This document shows positions 7,733 through 17,097 of a stretch of 64,000 nucleotides of DNA, piece by piece. Under the pieces are notes generated by a model. That model was not told the origin of the DNA. It ran no database searches and was given only the letters and a program-made list of their open reading frames with translations. This DNA comes from Geoglobus acetivorans (GTDB taxonomy: Archaea > Halobacteriota > Archaeoglobi > Archaeoglobales > Archaeoglobaceae), in the NCBI RefSeq assembly GCF_039641995.1, contig NZ_CP087714.1, positions 496,001 to 560,000 of the forward strand, in the 5' to 3' direction. Numbering within the stretch: position 1 is the first letter of the stretch; each line of letters opens with the position of its first letter. A program made the position numbers and the translations under genes.

Positions 7733-9294
7733 AGGTGGGCATCGTTAAAGGTCCTGCTGAGAACCCCTACGAATTCAGGTTCATAACTCCGGACAGCAAA
7801 GCTCTGAAGGTTGGAGAATTTGTTTACTACGTCCATGAGGGGAAGAAAGTCCTGTGCAGAATAACGAAGCGTCTGCCACTGAGACACTATCCCGACATCT
7901 ATCTGTCCAATCCTGACGTCGAACCGGGGAGGATTCTGAAGGTTCTGGGTCTTTCCAGCAGAGAATACGACCTTTTCGAGATGAGAGCCACGATTCTTGG
8001 ATATTACAGCAGAGAACTTGGTTTTGTCAACCCGAGAATTCCTCCGAAGCCGGGACAGGCAGTCTTTCTTGCCGAGAAAGATGTTATCGAGGAAGCACTG
8101 CTCAGGAAGAAAAAGGGGGAGCTTGGGAGTATACATGCAGGGTTTTTGCTCAACAGGGATGAGGACATACCCATAGTTCTCGACACCTCACTCACTGTAA
8201 GCGAACACCTTGCAATTCTTGCCGGAACAGGAAGTGGAAAGAGCTATCTTGCTGGTGTTATTGTCGAGGAGCTTTTAAAGCCCTACAACAGGGCAAGTGT
8301 ACTGATATTTGACCCACATGGGGAGTATCACACTCTAAAAGAGGTTGAAGGGCTGGATGAGTTCTCGGAGGGCAGTTACAGACCAAGCGTGAAGATATAT
8401 GGCAGGGAGGACATAAAGCTCAGGGTCAGTGAGCTTGATTACGATGAGATCGTAAACCTCCTCCCAAACCTCACGGAAAAAATGGAGGCGACCCTGAGCA
8501 GGATTTACAGGGACCTGTCTGAGAGGGGAAATTTCACGAGCGGAGACATAATCGCCAGGATTGAAGAGATGAAGAATAACGAGGAGCTTGCAGAGTCGAC
8601 AGCGAGCGGTTTGATATGGAGAATAAGGCGCTATCTGCTTGAAATGGAGATTATCGACGACTACAGGCACATGAGTTTGAAAGACCTGCTGAAACCGGGG
8701 CAGGCCAGCGTCCTTCAGCTCACCGAGATGAACGACCTTGAACAGGAAATTCTTGTTTCCGCCCTCATGAAGCGGATACTCAAGGCGAGAATAAATGCAG
8801 AAAAGGGGCTGGATGGAGAGAAACTCGATTACCCTGTTTTCGTTATAGTTGAAGAGGCTCATCGCTTCGCCTCGAGGGATTCAAGGAGTTATGATGTCTT
8901 GAGAACAATACTGAGTGAGGGCAGAAAGTTCGGAGTTGGAGTGTGTCTGATCAGCCAGAGACCATCGAAAATAGACAGCGACATTCTGAGCCAGTGCATG
9001 ACCCAGATAGTCATGAGGATCGTTAATCCGGCTGATCAGGAGAACATAAGAAAGAGCGTTGAGAGCATAGGCAGGGAGATGATTGAGGAGTTGCCCGGAC
9101 TTACAAAGGGTCAGGCAATTGTTGCGGGAGTTGCTGTGAACACGCCCGTTCTGATGAGGGCCAGGAAGAGACACACGAGCCACGGAGGGGCGAGCAAGAA
9201 CGCACCGGAGGAATGGATCCGGTGGAGCGAGAAAGGCGAGAGCAGAGGGATTTTTGTGGATAGAAAGGCAAGGCTGTTCTGGGATGAGGATTGA
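7729..9294 (+). CDS. herA: HerA bipolar DNA translocase/helicase
   Basis: A 521-residue hexameric FtsK/HerA-type ATPase that drives DNA through the NurA nuclease. An N-terminal HAS-barrel occupies about residues 1-120. Walker A is AGTGSGKS (165-172), IFDPHGEY follows at about 193-200, Walker B is VIVEEAHRF (E375, E376), and the sensor is ISQRPSKID. The C-terminal lid ends in a charged tail. The ATG overlaps the preceding gene by 4 nt, and the 3' end overlaps the S4/methyltransferase gene by 11 nt. Here herA is last among the resection genes rather than beside mre11. Confidence 0.96.
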   Translation: MKVGIVKGPAENPYEFRFITPDSKALKVGEFVYYVHEGKKVLCRITKRLPLRHYPDIYLSNPDVEPGRILKVLGLSSREYDLFEMRATILGYYSRELGFVNPRIPPKPGQAVFLAEKDVIEEALLRKKKGELGSIHAGFLLNRDEDIPIVLDTSLTVSEHLAILAGTGSGKSYLAGVIVEELLKPYNRASVLIFDPHGEYHTLKEVEGLDEFSEGSYRPSVKIYGREDIKLRVSELDYDEIVNLLPNLTEKMEATLSRIYRDLSERGNFTSGDIIARIEEMKNNEELAESTASGLIWRIRRYLLEMEIIDDYRHMSLKDLLKPGQASVLQLTEMNDLEQEILVSALMKRILKARINAEKGLDGEKLDYPVFVIVEEAHRFASRDSRSYDVLRTILSEGRKFGVGVCLISQRPSKIDSDILSQCMTQIVMRIVNPADQENIRKSVESIGREMIEELPGLTKGQAIVAGVAVNTPVLMRARKRHTSHGGASKNAPEEWIRWSEKGESRGIFVDRKARLFWDED

Positions 9295-9901
9295 TATCTG
9301 GCTGTTCCGGAACGGATACTTCGAAAGCAGGAGCAGAGCCAAGCTGGCCGTGAAAAAAGGGCTTGTACTCGTGGATGGCAGAATTGTAAAGCCATCCTAT
9401 GATGTGAAGGGTGGCGAAAGAATCGAGGTGCTTGAGGAGGGAAAGCCGGCAGGGTATTTCAAGCTGAAGGAGATTGACAGACAGTGGAATCTGTTTGAGG
9501 ATGTAAAGGTGGTTCTCGACCTGGGAAGCAGTGCTGGAGGTTTTTTGATGTATGCAAGTGAGAAGGCTGGGACGGTAATTGGAATCGAGTTCAGTAGTGA
9601 ATTTGAGGAATCTCTGAGGAACGTTGAGAGAGAACGGAATAACGTCAGAGTTTTTATTGCGGATGCCTTCTTTTTTGACATTTCTCTCTTGCCGGAAATT
9701 GACCTGATTCTGTGCGATTTGACTCTTGAGCCGGACTCCTCCATAAAGGCTCTCAGCAGGTTTCTTCCCAAGCTGAGAAAAGAAGGCAGAATTCTCTTTG
9801 TTTCCAAGGGGAAGGAAGCGAAATTGGATGGTTTCAGAGTTCTGAAAGTGATGAGAGCAGAGGAAAAGAGAGAATGGTACTATCTGCTTGAGATGGTGTG
9901 A
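9284..9901 (+). CDS. S4-domain / FtsJ-type RNA methyltransferase (TlyA-like)
   Basis: 205 residues. Positions 1-60 form an S4 RNA-binding domain (IDIWLFRNGYFESRSRAK, then LVLVDGRIVKPSYDV). Positions 75-205 form a Rossmann methyltransferase with the SAM loop VVLDLGSSAGGF, the acidic GIEF and a later DLILCDLTLEPDS. This matches the TlyA (2'-O-methyl rRNA) family, but the protein is shorter than the usual ~260. The ATG at 9284 lies inside herA, with an 11-nt overlap; an upstream extension to 9254 would add unrelated residues. The substrate is unknown; rRNA is the family inference. Confidence 0.8.
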   Translation: MRIDIWLFRNGYFESRSRAKLAVKKGLVLVDGRIVKPSYDVKGGERIEVLEEGKPAGYFKLKEIDRQWNLFEDVKVVLDLGSSAGGFLMYASEKAGTVIGIEFSSEFEESLRNVERERNNVRVFIADAFFFDISLLPEIDLILCDLTLEPDSSIKALSRFLPKLRKEGRILFVSKGKEAKLDGFRVLKVMRAEEKREWYYLLEMV

Positions 9902-9910
9902 AGCGGGAAA

Positions 9911-9920
9911 CCTTTATAAG
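9911..9920 (+). promoter_or_regulatory. TATA box for crcB inside the preceding gene region
   Basis: CCTTTATAAG, preceded by a purine-rich BRE-like GCGGGAAA, lies centred about 27 bp before the in-frame GTG at 9943. This spacing is right for a leaderless start. It would give the fluoride-channel genes their own promoter, separate from the herA operon. Confidence 0.6.
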
Positions 9921-9942
9921 TTTGACCATATCACGCCTGGAT

Positions 9943-10323
9943 GTGCTTCCAGCTTACGTGGCTCTCGGTGGTATGTTTGGAGCGCTCGCCAGATATGTGC
10001 TTTCGGGCCTGATTCAGAATGGCAGGTATTTTCCCGCCGGGACTCTTGGAGTTAACGTTATTGGTAGCTTCTTTCTTGGATTCTTCATGTTCTCGTCGGA
10101 ATATTTTGGTCTCTTCTCTCAGGAAGTCAGAGCTTTCATTGCAATAGGTTTTCTCGGATCATTCACAACGATGTCCACATTCAGCTATGAATCCTTCCGC
10201 CTGCTTTCTGAGGGAAATCTTATCTATTTCCTCGCAAATATCCTGCTGAATGTTGCGGGATGCATTGCTGCGGTGTATGCAGGAAGAGCATTTGCTCTTA
10301 CACTCTGGAGGATGGTAATGTGA
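9943..10323 (+). CDS. crcB: Fluoride channel CrcB/Fluc
   Basis: 126 residues, four transmembrane helices; dual-topology dimers export fluoride. Family marks are GGMFGALARYVLSG near the start, GTLGVNVIGSFFLGF (with the pore asparagine), and the phenylalanine-box region FTTMSTFSYES. The open frame runs back to a GTG at 9898, but I choose GTG 9943. It places the first helix at the N-terminus as in the family, gives the typical length, and sits about 27 bp after a TATA box. The stop overlaps the DUF190 start (GTGA). Confidence 0.92.
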   Translation: MLPAYVALGGMFGALARYVLSGLIQNGRYFPAGTLGVNVIGSFFLGFFMFSSEYFGLFSQEVRAFIAIGFLGSFTTMSTFSYESFRLLSEGNLIYFLANILLNVAGCIAAVYAGRAFALTLWRMVM

Positions 10324-10652
10324 GAGAGGGCATTCTTCTCAGGATATACATAGGTGAGAGCGATAAGTATGAGGGTAAGCCCCTGTACAGGTATATTGTC
10401 GAATTCTGCAGAAAAGAGGGTATAGCCGGGACAACTGTTCTGAGGGGCATGCTCGGCTATGGAAAATCGAGTGTGATTCACAACTCGTCCATACTGAGAC
10501 TTTCGGCCGACCTTCCTGTTGTCATCGAAATCGTCGATGATGTTGATAAAATCGAGAGAATAAAACCAATGCTGGCGGAAATAGTCAGAGAGGGTCTGAT
10601 AACTGAAGAAAGGGTAAAAATAATAAGTTACACAGGGAGAGAAGAGGGTTAA
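10320..10652 (+). CDS. DUF190 family protein
   Basis: A 110-residue PII-like fold protein. The N-terminus LLRIYIGESDKYEGKPLY and the central TVLRGMLGYG are typical of DUF190, a family often encoded next to CrcB. The start is GTG at 10320, overlapping the crcB stop by 4 nt, so translation is probably coupled. A role as a nucleotide-binding regulator of the channel is a guess from the fold and pairing. The 3' end overlaps the convergent DUF302 gene by 4 nt. Confidence 0.88.
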   Translation: MREGILLRIYIGESDKYEGKPLYRYIVEFCRKEGIAGTTVLRGMLGYGKSSVIHNSSILRLSADLPVVIEIVDDVDKIERIKPMLAEIVREGLITEERVKIISYTGREEG

Positions 10653-11029
10653 ATCGAATCAATTACTCTTTTGAGTCTCTCTTCTACCGTGCTGGCAACC
10701 TCTTTCACTTCCTCATTTCCAAACTGCTCTGCAAGTTTCAGGGGAGCCACGGCGGAAACAACGACCCTGCCATTTTCCTCGTAAACAACAACATTGCAGG
10801 GCATCAGCAATCCAAAGTCTCTGTCAGCCCTGAGGGCCTGACTGGCGTACTGGGGATTGCATGCTCCGAGAATGATGTAGTTGTCGAAATCCTCGCCTGT
10901 TTTTTCTTTTATCGTTTTTCTTACATCTATTTCACATAATATTCCGAAACCGTTTTCAGCAAGCTTTTCCTTGGCCTTCCTCACGGCTTCTTCAAAACTG
11001 AGGTTAACTGTCTTTTTGTATCCAAGCAT
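10649..11029 (-). CDS. DUF302 family protein
   Basis: 126 residues. The order of elements matches DUF302: SFEEAVRKAKEKLAENGFGIL, then EIDVRKTIKEKTGEDF, then the conserved YIILGACNPQYASQAL and LLMPCNVVVYEE. No signal peptide. The cysteines in GACNP and MPCN are conserved in the family. Function is not established; the family is found in thermophiles and sulfur-metabolising organisms. The promoter region upstream holds an inverted repeat at 11070-11089. Confidence 0.88.
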   Translation of the reverse strand: MLGYKKTVNLSFEEAVRKAKEKLAENGFGILCEIDVRKTIKEKTGEDFDNYIILGACNPQYASQALRADRDFGLLMPCNVVVYEENGRVVVSAVAPLKLAEQFGNEEVKEVASTVEERLKRVIDSI

Positions 11030-11069
11030 GGTTTAATGTCTGTCCGGGTTTGAGATAATGTTGTGGGTC

Positions 11070-11089
11070 TTTTGCACCGGACTGCAAAA
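11070..11089. repeat. Inverted repeat between DUF302 and acylphosphatase genes
   Basis: Perfect 7-bp arms TTTTGCA (11070-11076) and TGCAAAA (11083-11089) with a 6-nt spacer, 40 bp upstream of the DUF302 start. The half-site TTGCAAAACA recurs at about 11129-11138, and GCAAAACAG follows shortly after, flanking the TATA-like ACATTTATTTTG (about 11135-11146) of acyP. The arrangement looks like a repressor site shared by the divergent genes. Confidence 0.5.
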
Positions 11090-11170
11090 CCGCTTCACTG
11101 TTGCTTATGTCCGCTCGGGGGATGGATTTGCAAAACATTTATTTTGTTAGCAAAACAGCTTTTGAGTGGT

Positions 11171-11443
11171 ATGAAAAGGTTGAAGATTCACGTTAGCGGT
11201 GTGGTTCAGGGTGTGGGTTTCAGATACTTTACCCGGCAGAGGGCCAACGAACTCGGAATTAGAGGGTATGTTGCGAATCTTCCTGATGGTCGTGTTTTGG
11301 TTGTTGCGGAGGGTGATGAAAAGACCCTTGATAAATTCATTTCAGCACTGAAAGAGGGTCCGAGGCTGGCCAAGGTTACCGGGCTTGAGATTGATGAAGA
11401 GGACTACACAGGCGAGTTTGATAAATTCGAGGTAAGGTATTAG
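11171..11443 (+). CDS. acyP: Acylphosphatase
   Basis: 90 residues hydrolysing acyl phosphates. The substrate loop [14 protein letters not shown] carries the catalytic arginine, and the catalytic asparagine lies in GYVANLPDG. The canonical length is about 90. ATG 11171 is chosen over an upstream extension to 11063 that adds no family sequence; a TATA-like box lies about 28 bp upstream. It ends 1 nt before hisF, so the two are probably one transcript. Confidence 0.95.
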   Translation: MKRLKIHVSGVVQGVGFRYFTRQRANELGIRGYVANLPDGRVLVVAEGDEKTLDKFISALKEGPRLAKVTGLEIDEEDYTGEFDKFEVRY

Positions 11444-11444
11444 C

Positions 11445-12260
11445 ATGCTGACCAAGAGGATTATCCCCTGTCTGGATGTAACCCTTGATGGGAAGGGGGC
11501 AAGGGTTGTTAAGGGAGTGGAGTTTGTAAACCTCAGGGATGCCGGAGATCCCGTTGAGATGGCGAAGAGGTATGATGAGGAAGGAGCAGACGAGCTTGTT
11601 TTTCTCGACATTACCGCTTCAGCTCACGGCAGGAGGACAATGGTCGATGTCGTGGAGAGAACCGCCGAGGAGGTTTTCATACCGTTTACTGTTGGTGGAG
11701 GGATTAAAACCGTAGAGGATATCAATTTGATGCTGAGTTCCGGAGCGGATAAAGTTTCAATAAACACTTCAGCAGTAAAGAATCCAGAACTTGTAAGAGA
11801 ATCTGCGAGAATCTTTGGATCGCAGTGCATAGTTGTTGCCATAGATTGCAGGAGGAATTTCGACCTGAGCAGAGGGAAGTACGTGGTGGAGCTTGAGGAC
11901 GGAAGTAAGGCATGGTATGAGGTTGTTATCTATGGCGGAAGGAAACCAACGGGGATCGATGCAGTGGAATGGGCGAAGAAGGTTGAAGAGCTTGGGGCGG
12001 GAGAAATTCTGCTCACGTCGATGAACCGTGATGGGACGAAGGATGGTTACGACATTCCCATAACCGGAAAGATCAGCGAGGAGGTCAGCATACCTGTGAT
12101 AGCATCCGGCGGAGCAGGTAAGCCCGAGCATTTTCTTGAGGCTTTTGAGGATGGTAAGGCGGATGCAGCCCTTGCTGCGAGCGTTTTTCATTTCAGGGAA
12201 ATCGAGATTGTTGAGCTGAAAAAATACCTGAGCGAGAAAGGTATAGCGATGAGGCTTTAA
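11445..12260 (+). CDS. hisF: Imidazole glycerol phosphate synthase cyclase subunit HisF
   Basis: A 271-residue TIM barrel of histidine biosynthesis that uses ammonia from HisH to turn PRFAR into IGP and AICAR. Seen are the N-terminal RIIPCLDV with catalytic D11 (PCLD), the first phosphate site [28 protein letters not shown] with the second catalytic Asp, and the phosphate loop [12 protein letters not shown]. No other his gene is in the window. It overlaps the convergent RidA gene by 4 nt. Confidence 0.96.
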   Translation: MLTKRIIPCLDVTLDGKGARVVKGVEFVNLRDAGDPVEMAKRYDEEGADELVFLDITASAHGRRTMVDVVERTAEEVFIPFTVGGGIKTVEDINLMLSSGADKVSINTSAVKNPELVRESARIFGSQCIVVAIDCRRNFDLSRGKYVVELEDGSKAWYEVVIYGGRKPTGIDAVEWAKKVEELGAGEILLTSMNRDGTKDGYDIPITGKISEEVSIPVIASGGAGKPEHFLEAFEDGKADAALAASVFHFREIEIVELKKYLSEKGIAMRL

Positions 12261-12619
12261 CCGTCTTTGAGGGCAATGACTTCGATCATCAGCTCCGCAT
12301 TTTTTGGCAGTGCAGACACTTCAACGACTGATCTGGCTGGCTCATGTGAGAAGTATCTTCTGTAAACCTCGTTGAATCTGCCGAACTTGCTGACGTCTTT
12401 AAGATAAACTGTTACCTTCACGACCTGGCTGAAATCTGCCCCAGCTGCTGCAAGAATTTTTCCAACGTTTTCCAGCGTTCTCTCGACCTTTTCTTCGAAT
12501 TCGGCGTTATTAACGTTCTCCGGAGGTATCTGTCCGGAAAGAAATATGAGGTTTCCCGCCTCAACAGCATGGCTGTATGGTCCGGCCTTTGGCACATCTT
12601 CCGAATTAATTCGTTTCAT
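12257..12619 (-). CDS. ridA: RidA/YjgF family reactive-intermediate deaminase
   Basis: 120 residues. RidA proteins hydrolyse reactive enamine/imine intermediates made by PLP enzymes. Typical motifs are [19 protein letters not shown], the trimer-interface stretch [14 protein letters not shown], and the active-site region [20 protein letters not shown] with the conserved arginine. The length is canonical. A TATA-like element just upstream suggests its own leaderless mRNA. The CDF gene follows upstream on the same strand after a 25-bp gap. Confidence 0.94.
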   Translation of the reverse strand: MKRINSEDVPKAGPYSHAVEAGNLIFLSGQIPPENVNNAEFEEKVERTLENVGKILAAAGADFSQVVKVTVYLKDVSKFGRFNEVYRRYFSHEPARSVVEVSALPKNAELMIEVIALKDG

Positions 12620-12644
12620 AACTCAGATGTGTCTGAAAAATATG

Positions 12645-13511
12645 TTAAATTTTGCCGTCATTGTCGCCCGAAATGTCGATGTGGACGAAAGCCTCGCTTA
12701 CCTCTTCAATTTCTCTCAGCTTTTTCTTCACCTCGGTTCCGATGTCGTGTGCCTCTTTGAGCGTCTTGTCTTCTGAAACCTCAATGTGTATGTCCACCTG
12801 AAGATCCTTCCCGACGTAATGCGCTCTGAGGTCGTGTATGCCTTCCACTCCATCCACGCTTTTGGCAACCTCCCTTATTTTCTCGATGGTTTCCTCAGCC
12901 GGGCACATCCCGGTGAGGTAGTGAATGTTTTTCTCCATGATTTCAAATGCCGCTTTTGCTATCATCGCCGCCACTGCAATTCCTGCGAGCGAGTCTCCAT
13001 AGATAAATCCTGATTTCTGGAAGAGAAGGCCTGCCAAAACGGCGATGCTGCTGAGAACGTCACTTCTGTGGTGGTATGCATCCGCTATCAGAATCTGGTT
13101 GTTGAGTTTCTTTCCCGCCCTGAGCGTGTACTGGGTCAGGGCCTCCTTGGACACTATGGAGAATATCACCACTCCGAGCATGATCTCATTGACCTGGATA
13201 AACTCTGCAGACGAAATCCTTTTCAGAGCTTCTCTGCCAATTTCATAGGCGGTGAGAATTAATATTACGCCTATGATGAACGCGAAGAGAGGTTCGAATC
13301 TTGAGTGTCCGAAAGGGTGGGTTTTGTCGGGCGGTTTGGATGAGATTCTCACCCCTATGTAACCTATTGTGGTTCCCAGAATGTCTGAAATTGAGTGAAT
13401 CCCATCAGAGATGAGCGCGAGGCTGGAATAGAGAATACCCGTAATAATTTTTATTGCCGCTATTCCGATATTGGCCACGATTCCGATGGCGAGAACTCTG
13501 TAGGGATTCAT
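12645..13511 (-). CDS. Cation diffusion facilitator (CDF) metal exporter
   Basis: 288 residues. About six transmembrane helices occupy the first ~200, with the metal-site motifs SDGIHSISDILG in TM2 and DAYHHRSDVLSS in TM5, followed by a cytoplasmic metal-binding domain (from about 205) with HDLRAHYVG and VDIHIEVSED. The H-x3-D pair in TM5 is typical of Zn-transporting CDFs, while TM2 has the D-G-I-H-x3-D arrangement; the metal is therefore uncertain (Zn, Fe or Mn). A TATA box lies about 32 bp upstream of the ATG. Confidence 0.92.
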   Translation of the reverse strand: MNPYRVLAIGIVANIGIAAIKIITGILYSSLALISDGIHSISDILGTTIGYIGVRISSKPPDKTHPFGHSRFEPLFAFIIGVILILTAYEIGREALKRISSAEFIQVNEIMLGVVIFSIVSKEALTQYTLRAGKKLNNQILIADAYHHRSDVLSSIAVLAGLLFQKSGFIYGDSLAGIAVAAMIAKAAFEIMEKNIHYLTGMCPAEETIEKIREVAKSVDGVEGIHDLRAHYVGKDLQVDIHIEVSEDKTLKEAHDIGTEVKKKLREIEEVSEAFVHIDISGDNDGKI

Positions 13512-13581
13512 ACTACCCCGGTAACTCCATTTTCAATATATCTTTTGTGCTTTTGAAGCTGACAGTGTTTTCAGCCGGATA

Positions 13582-14121
13582 TCACCATGGGACGTTTTTG
13601 AGCCTCAGCAGGTATGCCAGGTAATTTATGAGGCGGTGGAGGAGAGGGGTAATTATTATTCCAGCAACGATTGTTTCAGGAGTGAAGATCTCCCAGAAGC
13701 TTTCGTGTAGGCTGGCCATCAGGTACGCCACCACAAGAAAATCGAGCTGGTCGAGCAGGGGAGCTTTCTCCCCTCTTTCAATACCCATCCTTCTTTTTAT
13801 GAAACTGCCTGCAATATCTCCTGCTAGAGAGCCGAATGACAGGAGAAAAAATAACCTTAGGGCTGATAAAAATGGAATCTCCGAGAACACGGAAAATCCG
13901 AAGAGAAGCTCGATTCTGTACTGGATAACTCCTGTCAGCAAACCTCCTGCAAGACCGCCGAGAAACCCCCTGAATGTTTTTCCATTTCCGAGGATCCTTT
14001 TACCATCCACAAAGTTTTTCCCCAGATCGATCGGTTTTCCACCACCGGTTATGACTGCGAAATTATTGGGAGTATATGCGGGAAGGAGAATCCAGATGGC
14101 TGTGAGCAGGATTTCAAGCAT
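13582..14121 (-). CDS. carS: CDP-archaeol synthase CarS
   Basis: A 179-residue, multi-span membrane enzyme that activates unsaturated archaetidic acid with CTP, the step leading to polar head groups. Family features are the N-terminal YTPNNFAVITGGGKPID, the stretch GNGKTFRGFLGGL, and the later LGD-like block GSLAGDIAGSFIKRRMG followed by LLDQLDFLV. The ATG lies about 25 bp from the centre of a palindromic TATA box (14143-14150), so a leaderless mRNA is expected. It diverges from tes. Confidence 0.94.
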   Translation of the reverse strand: MLEILLTAIWILLPAYTPNNFAVITGGGKPIDLGKNFVDGKRILGNGKTFRGFLGGLAGGLLTGVIQYRIELLFGFSVFSEIPFLSALRLFFLLSFGSLAGDIAGSFIKRRMGIERGEKAPLLDQLDFLVVAYLMASLHESFWEIFTPETIVAGIIITPLLHRLINYLAYLLRLKNVPW

Positions 14122-14142
14122 AAGACACGGATACGAAATGTT

Positions 14143-14150
14143 GATATATC
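14143..14150. promoter_or_regulatory. Palindromic TATA box shared by carS and tes
   Basis: GATATATC is its own reverse complement. Its centre is about 25 bp from the carS ATG (minus strand, leaderless) and about 25 bp from a predicted plus-strand start near 14172, which leaves a ~20-nt tes leader carrying GGAGGTG at 14180-14186. No other convincing TATA element fits carS. Confidence 0.6.
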
Positions 14151-14191
14151 CTTTTCGATAAAGATGTTTGAATATTATTGGAGGTGAACGA

Positions 14192-16227
<2,036 letters not shown>

Positions 16228-16234
16228 GACAATC

Positions 16235-16675
16235 GTGGTTGAATGGAACTGGGATTTCGTCGCCCGTCTGAAAGACGGGATGGTCCTGAAGGCTTGTTTT
16301 GCGAGAGAGTGTGTGGAGGAGTCAATTGAATCTGAATTCGCAGAGAATCTGAAAAGGAGACTTGAACGTTATTTTAAGGGCAGAGCGGTCGATTTTACCG
16401 ATGTAAACGTCCTCTATCCAACACCGTTTTCCGAGAGGGTTTTGAGGGTCGTCAGATCAATACCTTTCGGGTTGGTCGAGAGCTATTCCTCAATTGCAGA
16501 AAAGGTTGGAACGTCTCCGAGGGCTGTTGGGGTGGCTCTCAGATCAAATCTGGTACCGGTAATCGTTCCGTGCCACCGGGTGGTTTCAAAAGCGGGCATC
16601 GGTGGTTACTCTCAGGGTGAGAGCATTAAAAAAGCCCTTCTCGAACTCGAATCAAAGTTTCATGGGAAACTTTAA
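16235..16675 (+). CDS. ogt: Methylated-DNA--protein-cysteine methyltransferase
   Basis: About 146 residues. It repairs O6-alkylguanine by transferring the alkyl group to its own cysteine. The active site is VPCHRVV, with the helix-turn-helix region SPRAVGVALRSN before it and GIGGYSQG after it. I favour GTG 16235, just past the nadM stop; a TTG at 16208 within nadM is the alternative. The N-terminal domain is short, as in archaeal Ogt proteins. Confidence 0.93.
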   Translation: MVEWNWDFVARLKDGMVLKACFARECVEESIESEFAENLKRRLERYFKGRAVDFTDVNVLYPTPFSERVLRVVRSIPFGLVESYSSIAEKVGTSPRAVGVALRSNLVPVIVPCHRVVSKAGIGGYSQGESIKKALLELESKFHGKL

Positions 16676-16698
16676 AAATCGCAGTTATTGCTTTCCCT

Positions 16699-17097
16699 GT
16701 GGATCTGCTCAAGTACATATTTCTGATAAACAGGCATGTCAGGAAAGAGGTTCAGAGGGAGCTCGGGGGAAAGCTGAACTTCCTCGAATTTAAGGTTCTT
16801 CTGACTGTTTACAGGGGTGTGGAGTCCCAGATTGATATTGTGGAGGAAACCGGACTTAGCAAGGGCACAGTCTCCAAGGCGCTTAAAAAGCTTGAAGAGG
16901 GTGGTTTTATCGTAAGAAAGAGGTCTGGCAGAAAATACGCTGTTGTGCTGACCGAAAGTGGCCAGAGCATCATGCAAGAGTTTGAAAATCTCACAGACGT
17001 GCTGGGCAGAAAGATGCTTGCAGGTTTCGAGGATGAGGAAATAAACGCCCTGGAGAGGTTTTTCAGAAAAATGCTTGAAAATCTGGAGGAGAGATGA
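16699..17097 (+). CDS. MarR-family transcriptional regulator
   Basis: A 132-residue winged helix-turn-helix repressor type. The recognition region is IVEETGLSKGTVSKALKKLEEGGFI (split across residues about 52-76), followed by a wing with KRSGRKYAVVLTESG and a C-terminal dimerisation helix. The start is GTG at 16699, with a TATA-like ACTTTAAAAATC about 25 bp upstream, so a leaderless mRNA. Its stop region overlaps the MATE gene start by 4 nt. It therefore probably controls the two exporters that follow, and likely itself; the ligand is unknown. Confidence 0.9.
   Translation: MDLLKYIFLINRHVRKEVQRELGGKLNFLEFKVLLTVYRGVESQIDIVEETGLSKGTVSKALKKLEEGGFIVRKRSGRKYAVVLTESGQSIMQEFENLTDVLGRKMLAGFEDEEINALERFFRKMLENLEER

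Noticed and set aside
9898-9943. Fluoride riboswitch upstream of crcB
   Set aside because: Only 42 nt separate the previous stop from the chosen start, with a TATA box in it; no riboswitch fold fits.
11055-11130. tRNA-Cys-like loop CTGCAAA beside DUF302
   Set aside because: The loop has a GCA anticodon but the flanking stem mispairs and there is no T-arm or acceptor stem; better explained as an inverted repeat.
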